Shown here in pieces: positions 25,928-34,600 of a DNA stretch of 64,000 nucleotides. The stretch lies in contig NZ_CP016537.2 of NCBI RefSeq assembly GCF_001687585.2, positions 3,072,001 to 3,136,000 of the forward strand, given 5' to 3'. The first letter of the stretch is position 1; the number at the start of each line of letters is the position of its first letter. The notes beneath the pieces are model-generated. The model was not told the origin of the DNA, did no database searches, and saw only the letters and a program-made list of their open reading frames with translations. The stretch is from Planococcus halocryophilus (lineage in GTDB: Bacteria; Bacillota; Bacilli; Bacillales_A; Planococcaceae). The translations under genes were made by a program, and so were the position numbers.

Positions 25928-27094
25928 TTATAGGTTTTGGAAAAACAAACGAATAACATCCAAGCCACCGATAACGTTACCAGCAGCTGTACCTAAATTG
26001 GTCAACACGACAACCAATAAAACACGCGTCACTTTATTGTCCCAAAATCCTTTGAGCGTAAAAACGTCTTTCGACAATGTTTGGAAATCCCCAACATTTG
26101 GGCGACGAACATAGGCTTGTGCCAGTCCCGAAAACCATCCAGCAGCCAAAAGAGGATGCAAGGCACCAATTGGTCCGCCAACAAACGCTGTTAAAATCGC
26201 TAATGGATGACCAAAAGCAATCGCCGCTCCAATTGCGCCGAGACACGCTGTCCACAAAATCCAGCTTATCGTTTGGTCAATTCCCGCTGCTGGGTTGTTC
26301 ATGAACGTAATAGCGATCATTGCAACCAACGCTAATGGAATCGCCCAGCCAATAACTTTTGGCCATTTCGATTTTGGTGGAACTTCTGATAATTTTTTTA
26401 AATCATGGTCGTTATGAACCTCTTTAATAATTCCCGGTACATGAGCAGCACCAAGAACAGCGACGATTTTTTTACCAGGAGCTTCTTTTATTTTTTGCGC
26501 CAAATACTGATCTCGCTCATCAATAAGCGGTGTTTTTAATTTTGGGAAAGCTTGTGTAAAGTCATCCATCACAGCGTTCAACGTATCTTGTGATTTCATT
26601 TTTTCCAAATCTTCTTCTGAAATGGTTTCTTTGCTAAAAATGCTAAAAAATACAGAAGTGAGCAGTTGCGCTTTTCCCATAAAGCCGATATTGCCCCAAA
26701 TGCGTGAAAATGTCACTTGAATATTGCGATCGGCTAGTACAAGTTCCGCTCCAGCTTCTTTAGCAGAGGCAATTCCTTGAATCATTTCTTGTCCTGGCTT
26801 AATGCCAAACTGATCAGCTAGTCGGTTTTGAAACGAAGAAATAGCCAAGTTCATCAATAATAAACTCGCTTTTTTGTCTTTAATCACTTTAAAAATATCG
26901 GTTTCTTTCCATTTGCTATCTTGCGTTACCGATTCATAGCGTTGTGCATCTAATTCGATACAAACCGAATCAGGCTGTTCTGCTTCAATAACTGCCTTCA
27001 CCTGCTCAGCACTTGCTTTAGATACATGTGCCGTACCGATTAAGATCAATTCTTTTTCGCCATATTCTATGCGTGTGATATTATCATCAATCAT
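25928..27094 (-). CDS. TraB/PrgY family membrane protein
   Basis: 388 residues. The N-terminal 230 residues have the TraB domain marks: LIGTAHVSKAS near residue 20, CIELDAQRY, LADRNIQVTFSR and VAVLGAAHVPGI, a Tiki/EreA/GumN-like putative metal-dependent fold. The C-terminal 140 residues contain four or five hydrophobic segments. The best-known relative, PrgY of Enterococcus, lowers production of a self peptide pheromone; the role of chromosomal homologues in Bacillales is not established. Good AGGAAG ribosome binding site; monocistronic. Confidence 0.85.
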   Translation of the reverse strand: MIDDNITRIEYGEKELILIGTAHVSKASAEQVKAVIEAEQPDSVCIELDAQRYESVTQDSKWKETDIFKVIKDKKASLLLMNLAISSFQNRLADQFGIKPGQEMIQGIASAKEAGAELVLADRNIQVTFSRIWGNIGFMGKAQLLTSVFFSIFSKETISEEDLEKMKSQDTLNAVMDDFTQAFPKLKTPLIDERDQYLAQKIKEAPGKKIVAVLGAAHVPGIIKEVHNDHDLKKLSEVPPKSKWPKVIGWAIPLALVAMIAITFMNNPAAGIDQTISWILWTACLGAIGAAIAFGHPLAILTAFVGGPIGALHPLLAAGWFSGLAQAYVRRPNVGDFQTLSKDVFTLKGFWDNKVTRVLLVVVLTNLGTAAGNVIGGLDVIRLFFQNL

Positions 27095-27227
27095 GCTGTA
27101 CTTCCTTCATAGAACTATATTTCCCCTCATCCCAGATGAAAAGACTGTCTATTCTTTATAATGAATCAGAATAGCAAAAATATCAATGCTGCACCCTTTT
27201 GTTTCGTATAGAAAAAACAGAAAAAGA

Positions 27228-28073
27228 TCACAAATCAGTCGCATTGAACGTATCGCCATCTTTTAAATTACCAGATTGAAACCCTTTTTTAAACCAGCGC
27301 TGGCGTTGTTCTGAACTACCATGAGTAAAACTTTCAGGAACGACGTATCCACGCGAACGTTGTTGAATGGTATCGTCTCCTACAGCACTTGCAGCCGTTA
27401 ACGCTTCTTGCAAGTCACCTTCTTCTAGATATCCCATGCCTTGCGCATGATGTGCCCACACGCCTGATAAATAATCCGCTTGAAGTTCTAAGCGAACCTG
27501 CACTTTATTGTATTCTTCTTCGCTTAATTGATTGCGCAGTGGTTGCACTTCTTCCATCACTCCAAGTAAATTTTGAACATGGTGACCGACTTCATGTGCT
27601 ACGACATAAGCCATCGCGAAATCGCCTGGCGCTTGGAATTGCGTTTGTAATTCATTGTAAAAACTTAAGTCGATATAAAGTTTATAATCGCCCGGACAAT
27701 AAAACGGCCCAACCGATGCTCCCGCTGTTCCACAAGCCGATTCAACACTGCCTGTATACAGGACGAGTGTCGGTTCTACGTACTCCATGCCTTCTTCTGC
27801 AAAAACTTCTGTCCATACTTCTTCCGTATCTGCAAGAACGACCGAGACAAATTCAGCCAGCTCTTCTTCTTCAGGCGTTGCTTCGTAAGGCTGATTGGAC
27901 GTGGTTCCAGTCGATCCACCTAATTGATCCATGATAACACCCGGATCGCCTCCTAAAAACGCGACTAGTAGGACGATCAAAAGGCCTCCGATGCCACCTC
28001 CGGCCACAATCGCTCCACCTTTACCTCTTCGGTCTTCAACATTTCTGCTGGCTTTTCTGCCTTTCCAATCCAT
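27228..28073 (-). CDS. Neutral zinc metallopeptidase (YpfJ family), membrane anchored
   Basis: 281 residues. MDWKGRKASRNVEDRRGKGG precedes one transmembrane segment (about residues 19-40), then a disordered linker and the peptidase domain. The zinc site HEVGHHVQ is near residue 170, and LELQADYLSGVWAHHA gives the further ligand region; FTHGSSEQRQRWFKKGF is the conserved C-terminal block. ATG 28073 with GAGGG upstream is preferred to a longer frame. Substrate unknown. Followed on the opposite side by a methyltransferase gene 58 bases upstream on the same strand, perhaps cotranscribed. Confidence 0.88.
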   Translation of the reverse strand: MDWKGRKASRNVEDRRGKGGAIVAGGGIGGLLIVLLVAFLGGDPGVIMDQLGGSTGTTSNQPYEATPEEEELAEFVSVVLADTEEVWTEVFAEEGMEYVEPTLVLYTGSVESACGTAGASVGPFYCPGDYKLYIDLSFYNELQTQFQAPGDFAMAYVVAHEVGHHVQNLLGVMEEVQPLRNQLSEEEYNKVQVRLELQADYLSGVWAHHAQGMGYLEEGDLQEALTAASAVGDDTIQQRSRGYVVPESFTHGSSEQRQRWFKKGFQSGNLKDGDTFNATDL

Positions 28074-28131
28074 AAGGGTCCCTCGTTTCACAATGGTTTT
28101 ATAGTTAAGCATACCCGTTATCGCCATAGTT

Positions 28132-28743
28132 TTAATCCATTTTAGGAAGCCGGTAAATTAAAAATCGTTCACGCGGATCTTTATGAAAATCAGGCAATGG
28201 AATTTCTTTTACTAATTGAAAAGCCGTGCTCATTTCCAAGTAATCGCCATACTCTTGTGAGCCGAAAAATAAAACCACATCAACTGTTCGCGGAGTTTTT
28301 TCAGCCGAGCGCATAACTTGATTGAGAAAAGCGATAAACACCTCTACTGAAAAAGGATTAAAAAAATAAAATTTATTGTCTTGGTCTGCGACTTGATAGT
28401 CTTGCGCCAAACAATTATAGAAGCTAATGCTCGACTCAGCATCTTTATGCTGTTCAAGATAACGTTTTTTATTTTCGAGGGCTTCAGCGTAAAATACGGG
28501 ATTCATCTCAATCCCAGCACTTTTCGCACCTAAGAAATGATGAACATAAAAATTTAAGCGTCCCTTGCCACACCCAACATCTACAAGTTGATCTTCCGGA
28601 ATCACAGGATAATGCTCGAACAAGGTATCTAGTAAATCATATGGAGTTGGCTCGTAACGATTGTGGTGCAAAGAATCGTTGAATCCTTGTTGGTGCCCCA
28701 CAGTTACGATGTTTAGTTGACTGTCATATGCAGGATCGTTCAT
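28132..28743 (-). CDS. SAM-dependent methyltransferase
   Basis: 203 residues. SAM motif I is LVDVGCGKGRLNFYVHH at about residue 52, with an acidic end to strand 2 (GIEMNP) and FNPFSVEVF where class I enzymes have the catalytic loop. The target is unknown; the small size and the N-terminal HHNRYEPTPYDLLDTLF match an uncharacterised Bacillales family. Divergent from the lysine-riboswitch dapA unit. Confidence 0.8.
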   Translation of the reverse strand: MNDPAYDSQLNIVTVGHQQGFNDSLHHNRYEPTPYDLLDTLFEHYPVIPEDQLVDVGCGKGRLNFYVHHFLGAKSAGIEMNPVFYAEALENKKRYLEQHKDAESSISFYNCLAQDYQVADQDNKFYFFNPFSVEVFIAFLNQVMRSAEKTPRTVDVVLFFGSQEYGDYLEMSTAFQLVKEIPLPDFHKDPRERFLIYRLPKMD

Positions 28744-28786
28744 TCTATTCCACTTCCTTCCCTAATAAAATTTTACGTTTTTCATC

Positions 28787-28815
28787 TTGCAATTAACAAA
28801 TATATTTGTTATAGT
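28787..28815 (+). promoter_or_regulatory. Sigma-A promoter of the lysine-riboswitch dapA unit
   Basis: TTGCAA, 17 bases, TATAGT, about 40 bases upstream of the riboswitch aptamer. Confidence 0.75.
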
Positions 28816-28854
28816 ACAGCTAATTCAATATTTCTTGCTCCATTTTTATGGAGT

Positions 28855-29024
28855 AGGATAGAGGCGCAAAAACCATCAGTAAGCAAAACGAGGACGATGA
28901 GGTCCATTGACGTTTGCCAAAAGGGGGATTTGCCGAAGTGACGGAAAACTCATGTTTCCGTGCGCTGGGTCTGTATTTAACAAATACAGGACTGTCATAT
29001 AGGAAACTATATGGAGGGCTATCT
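28855..29024 (+). ncRNA. Lysine riboswitch (L-box)
   Basis: The conserved core is present in order: GGATAGAGGCGC, GGACGATGAGGTCC, GCCGAAGTGACGG, CTGGGTCTGTATT, ACAGGACTGTCA and GGAGGGCTATCT, which closes P1 with the 5' end. With the terminator that follows, lysine binding would stop transcription before dapA. Coordinates are of the aptamer. Confidence 0.96.
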
Positions 29025-29060
29025 GATGCACAGGAACGAATGGTAAACATTGTTTCTACT

Positions 29061-29094
29061 GCAGCAACAGGACCCCCCTGTTGCTGCTTTTTTG
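29061..29094 (+). terminator. Intrinsic terminator of the lysine riboswitch
   Basis: GCAGCAACAGG and CCTGTTGCTGC around ACCCC, followed by TTTTTT, between aptamer and dapA. Confidence 0.9.
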
Positions 29095-29157
29095 TTTATT
29101 CCTGACTGGCCCCTCACCTCTAAGCTACGAAAAAAATTAGAAAAGGGTGTGTTGTTT

Positions 29158-30048
29158 ATGAATTTCGGCCAAATTATCACAGCAATGGTAACACCGTTCG
29201 ACCAACAAGGAGAAATCGATTTTCCAGCAACCAAAAAACTAATCGAGCATTTGATCGCAAACGGCTCTGACGGACTTGTCGTCGCAGGTACGACAGGTGA
29301 ATCACCTACCTTATCAACTGAGGAGAAAGTAGAGTTATTCCAATTTACCGTAAACACAGTCGCTGGTCGAATTCCGGTTATTGCAGGAACTGGATCAAAT
29401 AATACGCGTGCTTCTATTTCATTGACGCAACAGGCAGAAGAAGTCGGTGTTGATGGAGTCATGCTTGTTACGCCATATTACAATAAACCTTCACAAGAAG
29501 GCATGTTCCAACATTTCCAAGCTATTGCCGATTCTACGAGTTTACCCGTTATGCTTTATAACATTCCTGGTCGTAGCGTGGTCAATTTGTCTCCTGAGAC
29601 AATCATTCGCTTATCTCAAATCAGCAATATTGTTTCTGTCAAAGAAGCTAGTGGCGACTTGGACGCAGCTGCAGAAATTATCGAAAATACGCCAGACTCA
29701 TTTACTGTTTACAGCGGTGATGACAGCCTAACGTTGCCAATGCTATCAATTGGTGGCACTGGAATTGTTTCGGTTTCTGCACACATTATCGGTAATGATA
29801 TGCAAGATATGATTACGAGCTTTAAAACAGGTGATGTAAAAACAGCGGCAGCTATTCATAGACGTTTAGTGCCAACGATGAAAGCATTGTTTGCTGCGCC
29901 AAATCCGACGCCAGTTAAAGCCGCTCTTAACATCACTGGCGTTCAAGTAGGTGGTGTTCGATTGCCGATGATTCCATTAACAGAAGAAGAAACATTTACG
30001 TTACGTGAATCTTTACCGGATTTGCATTCAGAAGCTGTAACAAACTAA
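29158..30048 (+). CDS. dapA: 4-hydroxy-tetrahydrodipicolinate synthase
   Basis: Condenses pyruvate with aspartate semialdehyde, the first step of the lysine/diaminopimelate branch. 296 residues, TIM barrel: GTTGESPTLSTEEK, the Tyr of YYNKPSQEG (proton relay), LYNIPGRSV and the Schiff-base lysine in VKEASGD at about residue 163. ATG 29158 has AAGGGTG upstream; frames starting at 29050 would begin inside the riboswitch terminator. Controlled by the lysine riboswitch, so feedback by lysine is expected. Confidence 0.97.
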   Translation: MNFGQIITAMVTPFDQQGEIDFPATKKLIEHLIANGSDGLVVAGTTGESPTLSTEEKVELFQFTVNTVAGRIPVIAGTGSNNTRASISLTQQAEEVGVDGVMLVTPYYNKPSQEGMFQHFQAIADSTSLPVMLYNIPGRSVVNLSPETIIRLSQISNIVSVKEASGDLDAAAEIIENTPDSFTVYSGDDSLTLPMLSIGGTGIVSVSAHIIGNDMQDMITSFKTGDVKTAAAIHRRLVPTMKALFAAPNPTPVKAALNITGVQVGGVRLPMIPLTEEETFTLRESLPDLHSEAVTN

Positions 30049-30053
30049 AGTCG

Positions 30054-30090
30054 AAAAAACGCTGAAGTCCACAAACTTCAGCGTTTTTTA
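30054..30090. terminator. Bidirectional terminator between dapA and the GGDEF gene
   Basis: AAAACGCTGAAGT and ACTTCAGCGTTTT with a short loop and T-runs on both strands; genes are convergent. Confidence 0.88.
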
Positions 30091-30098
30091 GATTCGAT

Positions 30099-31037
30099 TT
30101 ATATTAGTCCGTAAGCACAGTTTCTGCCGTCAGCTTTTGCTTTATAGAGGTAGCTGTCTGCCCGTGACAGCCAGCTGCTTATTTCATCGCCAGGCATATA
30201 TACCGCGACGCCAATACTGACAGTAACAGGTACATTTATCCAGTCAACAGACTCCATATATTTGCATATGGCATTGCCTTTAGCTAAACCTTCTTTAGCC
30301 CCAACGTCAGGCATAATAATCACGAACTCTTCTCCACCAAAACGTGTCACAATGCCATTTGATCCGACGACTTCTTCCAAACGTCTCGCTAACTCTTGTA
30401 ATACGGCATCCCCTATTTGATGACCATGCGTATCATTGACACGTTTGAAATAATCGATATCTAAAACCAAAACAGCGACTTCGCGCCCTTTTTCCGCCTG
30501 CACTAAAAAATGTGTTAGCCGTTCTTCAAGATAGCGACGATTTTTTAAACCAGTTAGTGAATCTGTAATAGCTAGTTGTTGAAGCTCTAAATTTAAAGCG
30601 AGCAACTCTTGCTGTTTATTTTCAACTTCATTCATTAAAGCTTGTAATTTGTCGTATGCGTCAGCCGTTTCACGATTAATTTTTTCGGCATTGCGCTTGG
30701 CCATCAGTAATTCCTTTTCATACTCCCCGCGCACACTCATCTGAATCATAGCGCATTCGTAATACCCGCCCCGGTCTACTGCGTTCATTAACGCTGGCAT
30801 AGAACCTGTTGTACTTTTTAATGTTAAAAACATTTCGTTTACAGTACCGTGCATTTTAATAGAAGGAGTAAAGTAGGTTTGAAAATACATCCGTGAAGCG
30901 ATTGTCAGTAAATCATGAATATGGTGAGGATTTTCTACACCTGTTAAGTTCCGCAAGGTGTTATTGATTTCAACTATACGTAAGTCCCGGTCCAGAACTA
31001 AATAACCGCAAGGCGCTCTATCAAGTTGCTGTTCCAT
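30099..31037 (-). CDS. PAS-GGDEF diguanylate cyclase, partner of an RsbQ-like hydrolase
   Basis: 312 residues. Residues 5-105 are a PAS domain (APCGYLVLDRDLRIVEINNT), 110-155 a coiled-coil linker and 158-312 a GGDEF domain with LTGLKNRRYLEERL, VLDIDYFKRVNDTHGHQIGD and the active-site GGEEF at 234-238. No RxxD inhibitory site is seen five residues before GGEEF, so product inhibition may be missing. It should make cyclic di-GMP. ATG 31037 with TAGGAGTG is chosen; it is 11 bases after the hydrolase gene, making a two-gene unit that parallels rsbQ-rsbP, with GGDEF in place of the phosphatase. Confidence 0.9.
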   Translation of the reverse strand: MEQQLDRAPCGYLVLDRDLRIVEINNTLRNLTGVENPHHIHDLLTIASRMYFQTYFTPSIKMHGTVNEMFLTLKSTTGSMPALMNAVDRGGYYECAMIQMSVRGEYEKELLMAKRNAEKINRETADAYDKLQALMNEVENKQQELLALNLELQQLAITDSLTGLKNRRYLEERLTHFLVQAEKGREVAVLVLDIDYFKRVNDTHGHQIGDAVLQELARRLEEVVGSNGIVTRFGGEEFVIIMPDVGAKEGLAKGNAICKYMESVDWINVPVTVSIGVAVYMPGDEISSWLSRADSYLYKAKADGRNCAYGLI

Positions 31038-31048
31038 TGTCTTCACTC

Positions 31049-31849
31049 CTACTCTGCCAAGTACCTCTTGATGCATGTTACGGTCTCCTCGACATCGCTT
31101 AAATGTGGATTATGCCCCACCGCTTCCATCATCACCAATTTACTGCCGGCGATTTTTTCGTGAATGTAAGCACCAATTTCTACCGGTACAATCGCGTCAA
31201 ACTTTGGCTGAAGAATTAAGGTTGGTACTGTCACTTTATCCAAGTGGTCGCGAAGATCTGAAGTGAACGTTACATTAGCAAATTGTCGTGCAATCATAGG
31301 GTCATTTGAACATAATAATTCCTCAAAATCTTCCGCCAGTTGAGGTCTCTCCTCATTTTGCATCACTACAGGCGCCAAATATTTTGCCCATTCTTTATAA
31401 TTTATCTCCATCATATCCAATAATTCATCAATGTCCGACTGCTCAAATCCCCCGTTATAGCCTGGTTCGTTCATATAATAAGGCGATGGTCCAATCATGA
31501 TCATTTTCTCCATCAACTTGGGCTGTTCAATCGAAGCCAACAAACCAATCATCGAACTAACAGAGTGACCAATAAAAATTAGCCCTTCCAATTCGAGTGC
31601 CGCGCAAACTTCCAATAAATCTTGCTTGTAACCCTCTAACGTACTGTAACGTTCTTGTGAGTATGCTGATTTATCACTATTTCCTGATCCAACATAGTCA
31701 AAGGTCACAACGCGATAATTCGCTTCAAATTTCACAATGGTATTGTTCCAAACTTGCTGATCACAACCAAATCCGTGACCAAATACTAAGGTTTTTTCCC
31801 CGTGTCCCGTCACTCGTACATTATTACGCTTTAAAATATCCATTTTCAC
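31049..31849 (-). CDS. RsbQ-like alpha/beta hydrolase (signal sensor)
   Basis: 266 residues, clearly similar to B. subtilis RsbQ along its length (FGHGFGCDQQVWN, FDYVGSGNSDKSAY, GHSVSSMIG). The triad is S96, D218 and H246, at the same positions as in RsbQ. RsbQ belongs with the KAI2/D14 hydrolase-receptors and works with the PAS domain of RsbP to report energy stress. Here the downstream partner is a PAS-GGDEF protein, so the signal would pass to cyclic di-GMP. The start is GTG 31849 or ATG 31843; both have GGAG upstream at acceptable distance. Confidence 0.88.
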   Translation of the reverse strand: MKMDILKRNNVRVTGHGEKTLVFGHGFGCDQQVWNNTIVKFEANYRVVTFDYVGSGNSDKSAYSQERYSTLEGYKQDLLEVCAALELEGLIFIGHSVSSMIGLLASIEQPKLMEKMIMIGPSPYYMNEPGYNGGFEQSDIDELLDMMEINYKEWAKYLAPVVMQNEERPQLAEDFEELLCSNDPMIARQFANVTFTSDLRDHLDKVTVPTLILQPKFDAIVPVEIGAYIHEKIAGSKLVMMEAVGHNPHLSDVEETVTCIKRYLAE

Positions 31850-32008
31850 TGTTGCTCCGCCTTTTGTGTGCTTCTCATGAGGAGAATAAATTAGATTACT
31901 AAAAAGTTAAATATATCTAATGATAGCATCAATAAATGGATTTAAAAGAGCTTAAACTAAAAAATTTACTGATTAAAAGTACTATTCACCTACCGTAATT
32001 TTATAACA

Positions 32009-32041
32009 CAAAAAAATACAGCAGACAAAAATCTGCTGTAT
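32009..32041 (-). terminator. Terminator after rpsN
   Basis: ATACAGCAGA-TTTTTG-TCTGCTGTAT followed by TTTTTTG on the minus strand, 87 bases after the rpsN stop. Confidence 0.75.
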
Positions 32042-32127
32042 GACATATTTTCACAATATAATTTAGTAGAAATCGAATGATTGTCTATCTTTTTGTTCTG
32101 GCTAACTCAAGGGGTTTCAGGATTTAT

Positions 32128-32397
32128 TTACCAGCTTGCTTTTTTAACACCCGGAATCTGCCCTTTATGCGCCAGTTCTCGGAAAGTGATGCGTGACATC
32201 CCAAATTTGCGCATAAAACTCCGTGGTCTTCCCGTCACTACACAACGATTATTTAAACGAGTTGGTGATGAATCTTTAGGTAGCTGAGCTAGTCCTTGCA
32301 TGTCTCCTGCTTTTTTCAATTCTCTTCGTCGCTCTGCAAATTGGGCAACTAAAACTTGCTGTTTCTCGTGGCGTACAACTTTCGACTTTTTAGCCAT
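32128..32397 (-). CDS. rpsN: Alternative (zinc-free) 30S ribosomal protein S14
   Basis: 89 residues, the longer S14 form without the CxxC zinc ribbon of the 61-residue form ([14 protein letters not shown], then [17 protein letters not shown]). In Bacillus this paralogue replaces the zinc form during zinc starvation and is repressed by Zur. A Zur box lies directly upstream (32416-32430) and the neighbours are a zinc-free L33 and a ZagA-like GTPase, which supports that role. Confidence 0.95.
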   Translation of the reverse strand: MAKKSKVVRHEKQQVLVAQFAERRRELKKAGDMQGLAQLPKDSSPTRLNNRCVVTGRPRSFMRKFGMSRITFRELAHKGQIPGVKKASW

Positions 32398-32415
32398 TTT
32401 TCCACCTCTTTATAC

Positions 32416-32430
32416 TAGTAATGATTACGA
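32416..32430. promoter_or_regulatory. Zur box upstream of rpsN
   Basis: TAGTAATGATTACGA, with the palindromic core GTAATGATTAC, fits the Bacillus Zur consensus TCGTAATNATTACGA. It lies between rpmG and rpsN, so rpsN has its own zinc control. Confidence 0.88.
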
Positions 32431-32446
32431 TTTGTAGATTAAAAAA

Positions 32447-32596
32447 TTATTTTGTTTCTCGATGAACAGTAACTTTCTTAAGACGTGGACTGTATTTTTT
32501 CAATTCGATTCGTTCAGGATTTGTTCGCTTATTTTTTGTTGTACTGTAATTTCGATCGCCTGTTTCTGTACATGCTAATGTTATGTTAACTCTCAT
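32447..32596 (-). CDS. rpmG: Alternative (zinc-free) 50S ribosomal protein L33
   Basis: 49 residues: [19 protein letters not shown] at the start and [10 protein letters not shown] at the end. Only one cysteine remains where the zinc form has two CxxC pairs (CTET and KYSP here), so this is the C-minus paralogue that frees zinc from ribosomes. The stop TAA is at 32447-32449 and the start ATG at 32594-32596, 11 bases after zagA, so it is cotranscribed with it. Too short for many gene finders. Confidence 0.93.
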   Translation of the reverse strand: MRVNITLACTETGDRNYSTTKNKRTNPERIELKKYSPRLKKVTVHRETK

Positions 32597-32607
32597 TTTT
32601 TCCCCTC

Positions 32608-33726
32608 CTAAACGAGTACTTGAAATTTTGGTAGCGGGTCACAAAATGTTGTCCAATCTTGTTCTTTTTCTTCATCAGTCAACAAACAGAGATCTAGCTC
32701 TTTCACGATGGCTGACTGATTCATATCAATTCCAATCAACACTAGCTCAGTCATTTTCACGCCATTTTCTAAATCCCATTGCCCAGCGTACTCAATGCCA
32801 AGTGATGGCCCTGCTTGTGACAATAGAACGGCTGTGTCGTTTCTGGTTGCTAACCATAAAAACCCTTTGGCACGGACGATTTCCGCTGGCCATTGCAAAA
32901 TCCAATCCATTAATCGCTGTGAATGGAACGGCTGTTGGCTGCGGTAAACAAATGAAGAGATACCATATTCCTCGGATTCAGGAATATGATCTTCGTTTAG
33001 TTCCTTAATCCAGCCTGCGCTTTGGCTTGATTTTTCAAAATCGAACAAGCCTGTATTGATCACTTTGTCCAAAGCTACTTTTGAATGGACAGTTTCAATG
33101 ATTTGAGCATCCGGATTTAAAGTTGCTAGCAATTCTTTTAACTTGTTTTTTTCCTCTTGTGGGATTAAATCCAGTTTGTTCAATAGAATGACATTGGCAA
33201 ACTCAATCTGATCGATTAGTAAATCAGATATTTCGCGAATATCTTCTTCAGATGCTCCTTGACTTCTTTCTAGTAGAGACTCTCCTGAAGCAAAATCCTT
33301 CCAAAAAGCATAGCCATCAACCACAGTAACTAACGTGTCTAAACGGCAACTTTTCGTTAAATCGATTCCTATTACTTCATCATGATATGTAAAAGTTTGA
33401 GCGACTGGTAAAGGCTCACTGATTCCCGATGACTCAATAACAATGCAATCAATCTCACCACGTTTTAACAGCTTTTCAACTTCTATCATAAGATCCTCTC
33501 TCAACGTGCAGCAAATACACCCATTCTGCATTTGGACTAGCTTTTCTGTAGTTTTTGAAAAGCCTCCTTGCTCTATGAGACTTGCATCAATATTCACTTC
33601 ACTCATATCATTAACAATTACAGCCACTTTCAAGTTTTCTCGATTAGAAAGTAAATGATTCAGTAACGTTGTTTTACCGGCTCCCAAGTAGCCACTTAAC
33701 ACCGTAATTGGAACAGGACTCCCCAT
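32608..33726 (-). CDS. zagA: CobW/G3E-family zinc-starvation GTPase (ZagA/YciC-like)
   Basis: 372 residues, COG0523 family metallochaperone GTPase. P-loop [12 protein letters not shown] near residue 12, the metal-binding CxCC in [12 protein letters not shown], switch ESSGISEP, and base recognition NKLD. The C-terminal CobW_C domain covers about 255-360. In B. subtilis ZagA delivers zinc to folate synthesis (FolE) when zinc falls. First gene of zagA-rpmG with a Zur box over its transcription start (33754-33768). The symbol is given by homology and context. Confidence 0.9.
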   Translation of the reverse strand: MGSPVPITVLSGYLGAGKTTLLNHLLSNRENLKVAVIVNDMSEVNIDASLIEQGGFSKTTEKLVQMQNGCICCTLREDLMIEVEKLLKRGEIDCIVIESSGISEPLPVAQTFTYHDEVIGIDLTKSCRLDTLVTVVDGYAFWKDFASGESLLERSQGASEEDIREISDLLIDQIEFANVILLNKLDLIPQEEKNKLKELLATLNPDAQIIETVHSKVALDKVINTGLFDFEKSSQSAGWIKELNEDHIPESEEYGISSFVYRSQQPFHSQRLMDWILQWPAEIVRAKGFLWLATRNDTAVLLSQAGPSLGIEYAGQWDLENGVKMTELVLIGIDMNQSAIVKELDLCLLTDEEKEQDWTTFCDPLPKFQVLV

Positions 33727-33753
33727 ATACTCACCATCTTTCTTTTTTACAAA

Positions 33754-33768
33754 TAGTAATGATTACGT
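33754..33768. promoter_or_regulatory. Zur box of zagA
   Basis: TAGTAATGATTACGT with palindromic core GTAATGATTAC. On the minus strand it lies directly after TTGCGT-N17-TACAAT, so bound Zur would block initiation of zagA-rpmG. Confidence 0.9.
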
Positions 33769-33824
33769 TTTATATTGTATAAAAAATGAAACTGTAACGC
33801 AAGCTTTTATTTAAAAACCCGTTG

Positions 33825-33850
33825 GTTTGTTTTAAAAAACAACAGGGTAC
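33825..33850 (+). promoter_or_regulatory. Sigma-B-like promoter of the first YflT gene
   Basis: GTTTGT, 14 bases, GGGTAC, 54 bases before the ATG. Fits GTTT-N14-17-GGGWAW except the last base. Confidence 0.5.
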
Positions 33851-33904
33851 ATTATCATTACCATGCTTTACAGGTGATTTTTCACTATTTAGGAGGAATT
33901 CGAA

Positions 33905-34468
33905 ATGACCAACGAAGGAACAACATTAATCCAGTCATACGATGTACAAGCAGAAATTTTGCATAAAATTAACGAACTAAAAGCACAAGGCTTTAAAGAA
34001 GAAGATATGTATGTTATTGCGAAGCACGATGATCAACTATCTATGGTCCAAGGACAAACGAATGTTCATTTAGAGGCCCAAGAAGATGAAAACATTATGA
34101 GCAAATTCAAAGCTTTTATTTCTGGTGAAGATTCTACGCGACATGCTTTTACACAAATGGGCTTAGGCAGTAGCGAAGCAGACGATTATTATCGGCAAGT
34201 GGAAAACGGCAAGCTTGTGCTTTATGTTAACAGCGAATACAGCACAACTTATAAGCCCGAAACCAATACATCCACAACTGCTCGAATGGCAACTGCTGAA
34301 GAAGTGCATTTGCGCTCTCAACCAGAATCACTTAATCATAAAGAAGAAGCCAAGCCTTCAGAGCGCGCTATTCAAGATACAGAAAAGGTCAACAAAAACC
34401 ATCACCGAGAAGAATCAGATATTGCGAACATGGTAGAAGCCAAAAAGAACCAACATCATTTATTTTAG
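33905..34468 (+). CDS. General stress protein with YflT domain
   Basis: 187 residues. Residues 8-105 match the heat-induced stress protein YflT/GSP17M domain (IQSYDVQAEILHKINELKAQGFKEEDMYVIAKHDDQL and so on; key parts SYDVQAE, GFKEEDMYV, YYRQVENGKLVLYV). The tail of about 80 residues is hydrophilic and ends HHLF. Function unknown; members are induced by general stress. AGGAGG upstream, sigma-B-like promoter, own terminator; a longer relative follows. Confidence 0.82.
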   Translation: MTNEGTTLIQSYDVQAEILHKINELKAQGFKEEDMYVIAKHDDQLSMVQGQTNVHLEAQEDENIMSKFKAFISGEDSTRHAFTQMGLGSSEADDYYRQVENGKLVLYVNSEYSTTYKPETNTSTTARMATAEEVHLRSQPESLNHKEEAKPSERAIQDTEKVNKNHHREESDIANMVEAKKNQHHLF

Positions 34469-34474
34469 AAGCCA

Positions 34475-34512
34475 AAGACGTATCCGAATGATTATTCGGA
34501 TACGTCTTTTTT
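34475..34512 (+). terminator. Terminator of the first YflT gene
   Basis: AAGACGTATCCGAAT and ATTCGGATACGTCTT with loop GATT, then TTTT. Confidence 0.9.
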
Positions 34513-34523
34513 CCTATTGAGAG

Positions 34524-34550
34524 GTTTATTTTATACGTGTTGAAGGGTAA
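34524..34550 (+). promoter_or_regulatory. Sigma-B-like promoter of the YflT-DUF2382 gene
   Basis: GTTTAT, 15 bases, GGGTAA, about 50 bases before the ATG. Confidence 0.6.
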
Positions 34551-34600
34551 ATAACTTTTAGCAAACTGAATCGGCACAATCAACATAGGAGGAATTAGGC

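Noticed and set aside
26077..26304. Plus-strand 75-codon frame within the TraB gene
   Set aside because: Antisense shadow without a ribosome binding site or family likeness.
29050..29157. N-terminal extension of DapA
   Set aside because: This stretch is the riboswitch terminator and leader; ATG 29158 has a proper ribosome binding site and matches the DapA start.
33845..33866. Third Zur box near TTATCATTACC upstream of the YflT gene
   Set aside because: Only one half of the palindrome is kept; more likely chance next to the sigma-B-like promoter.
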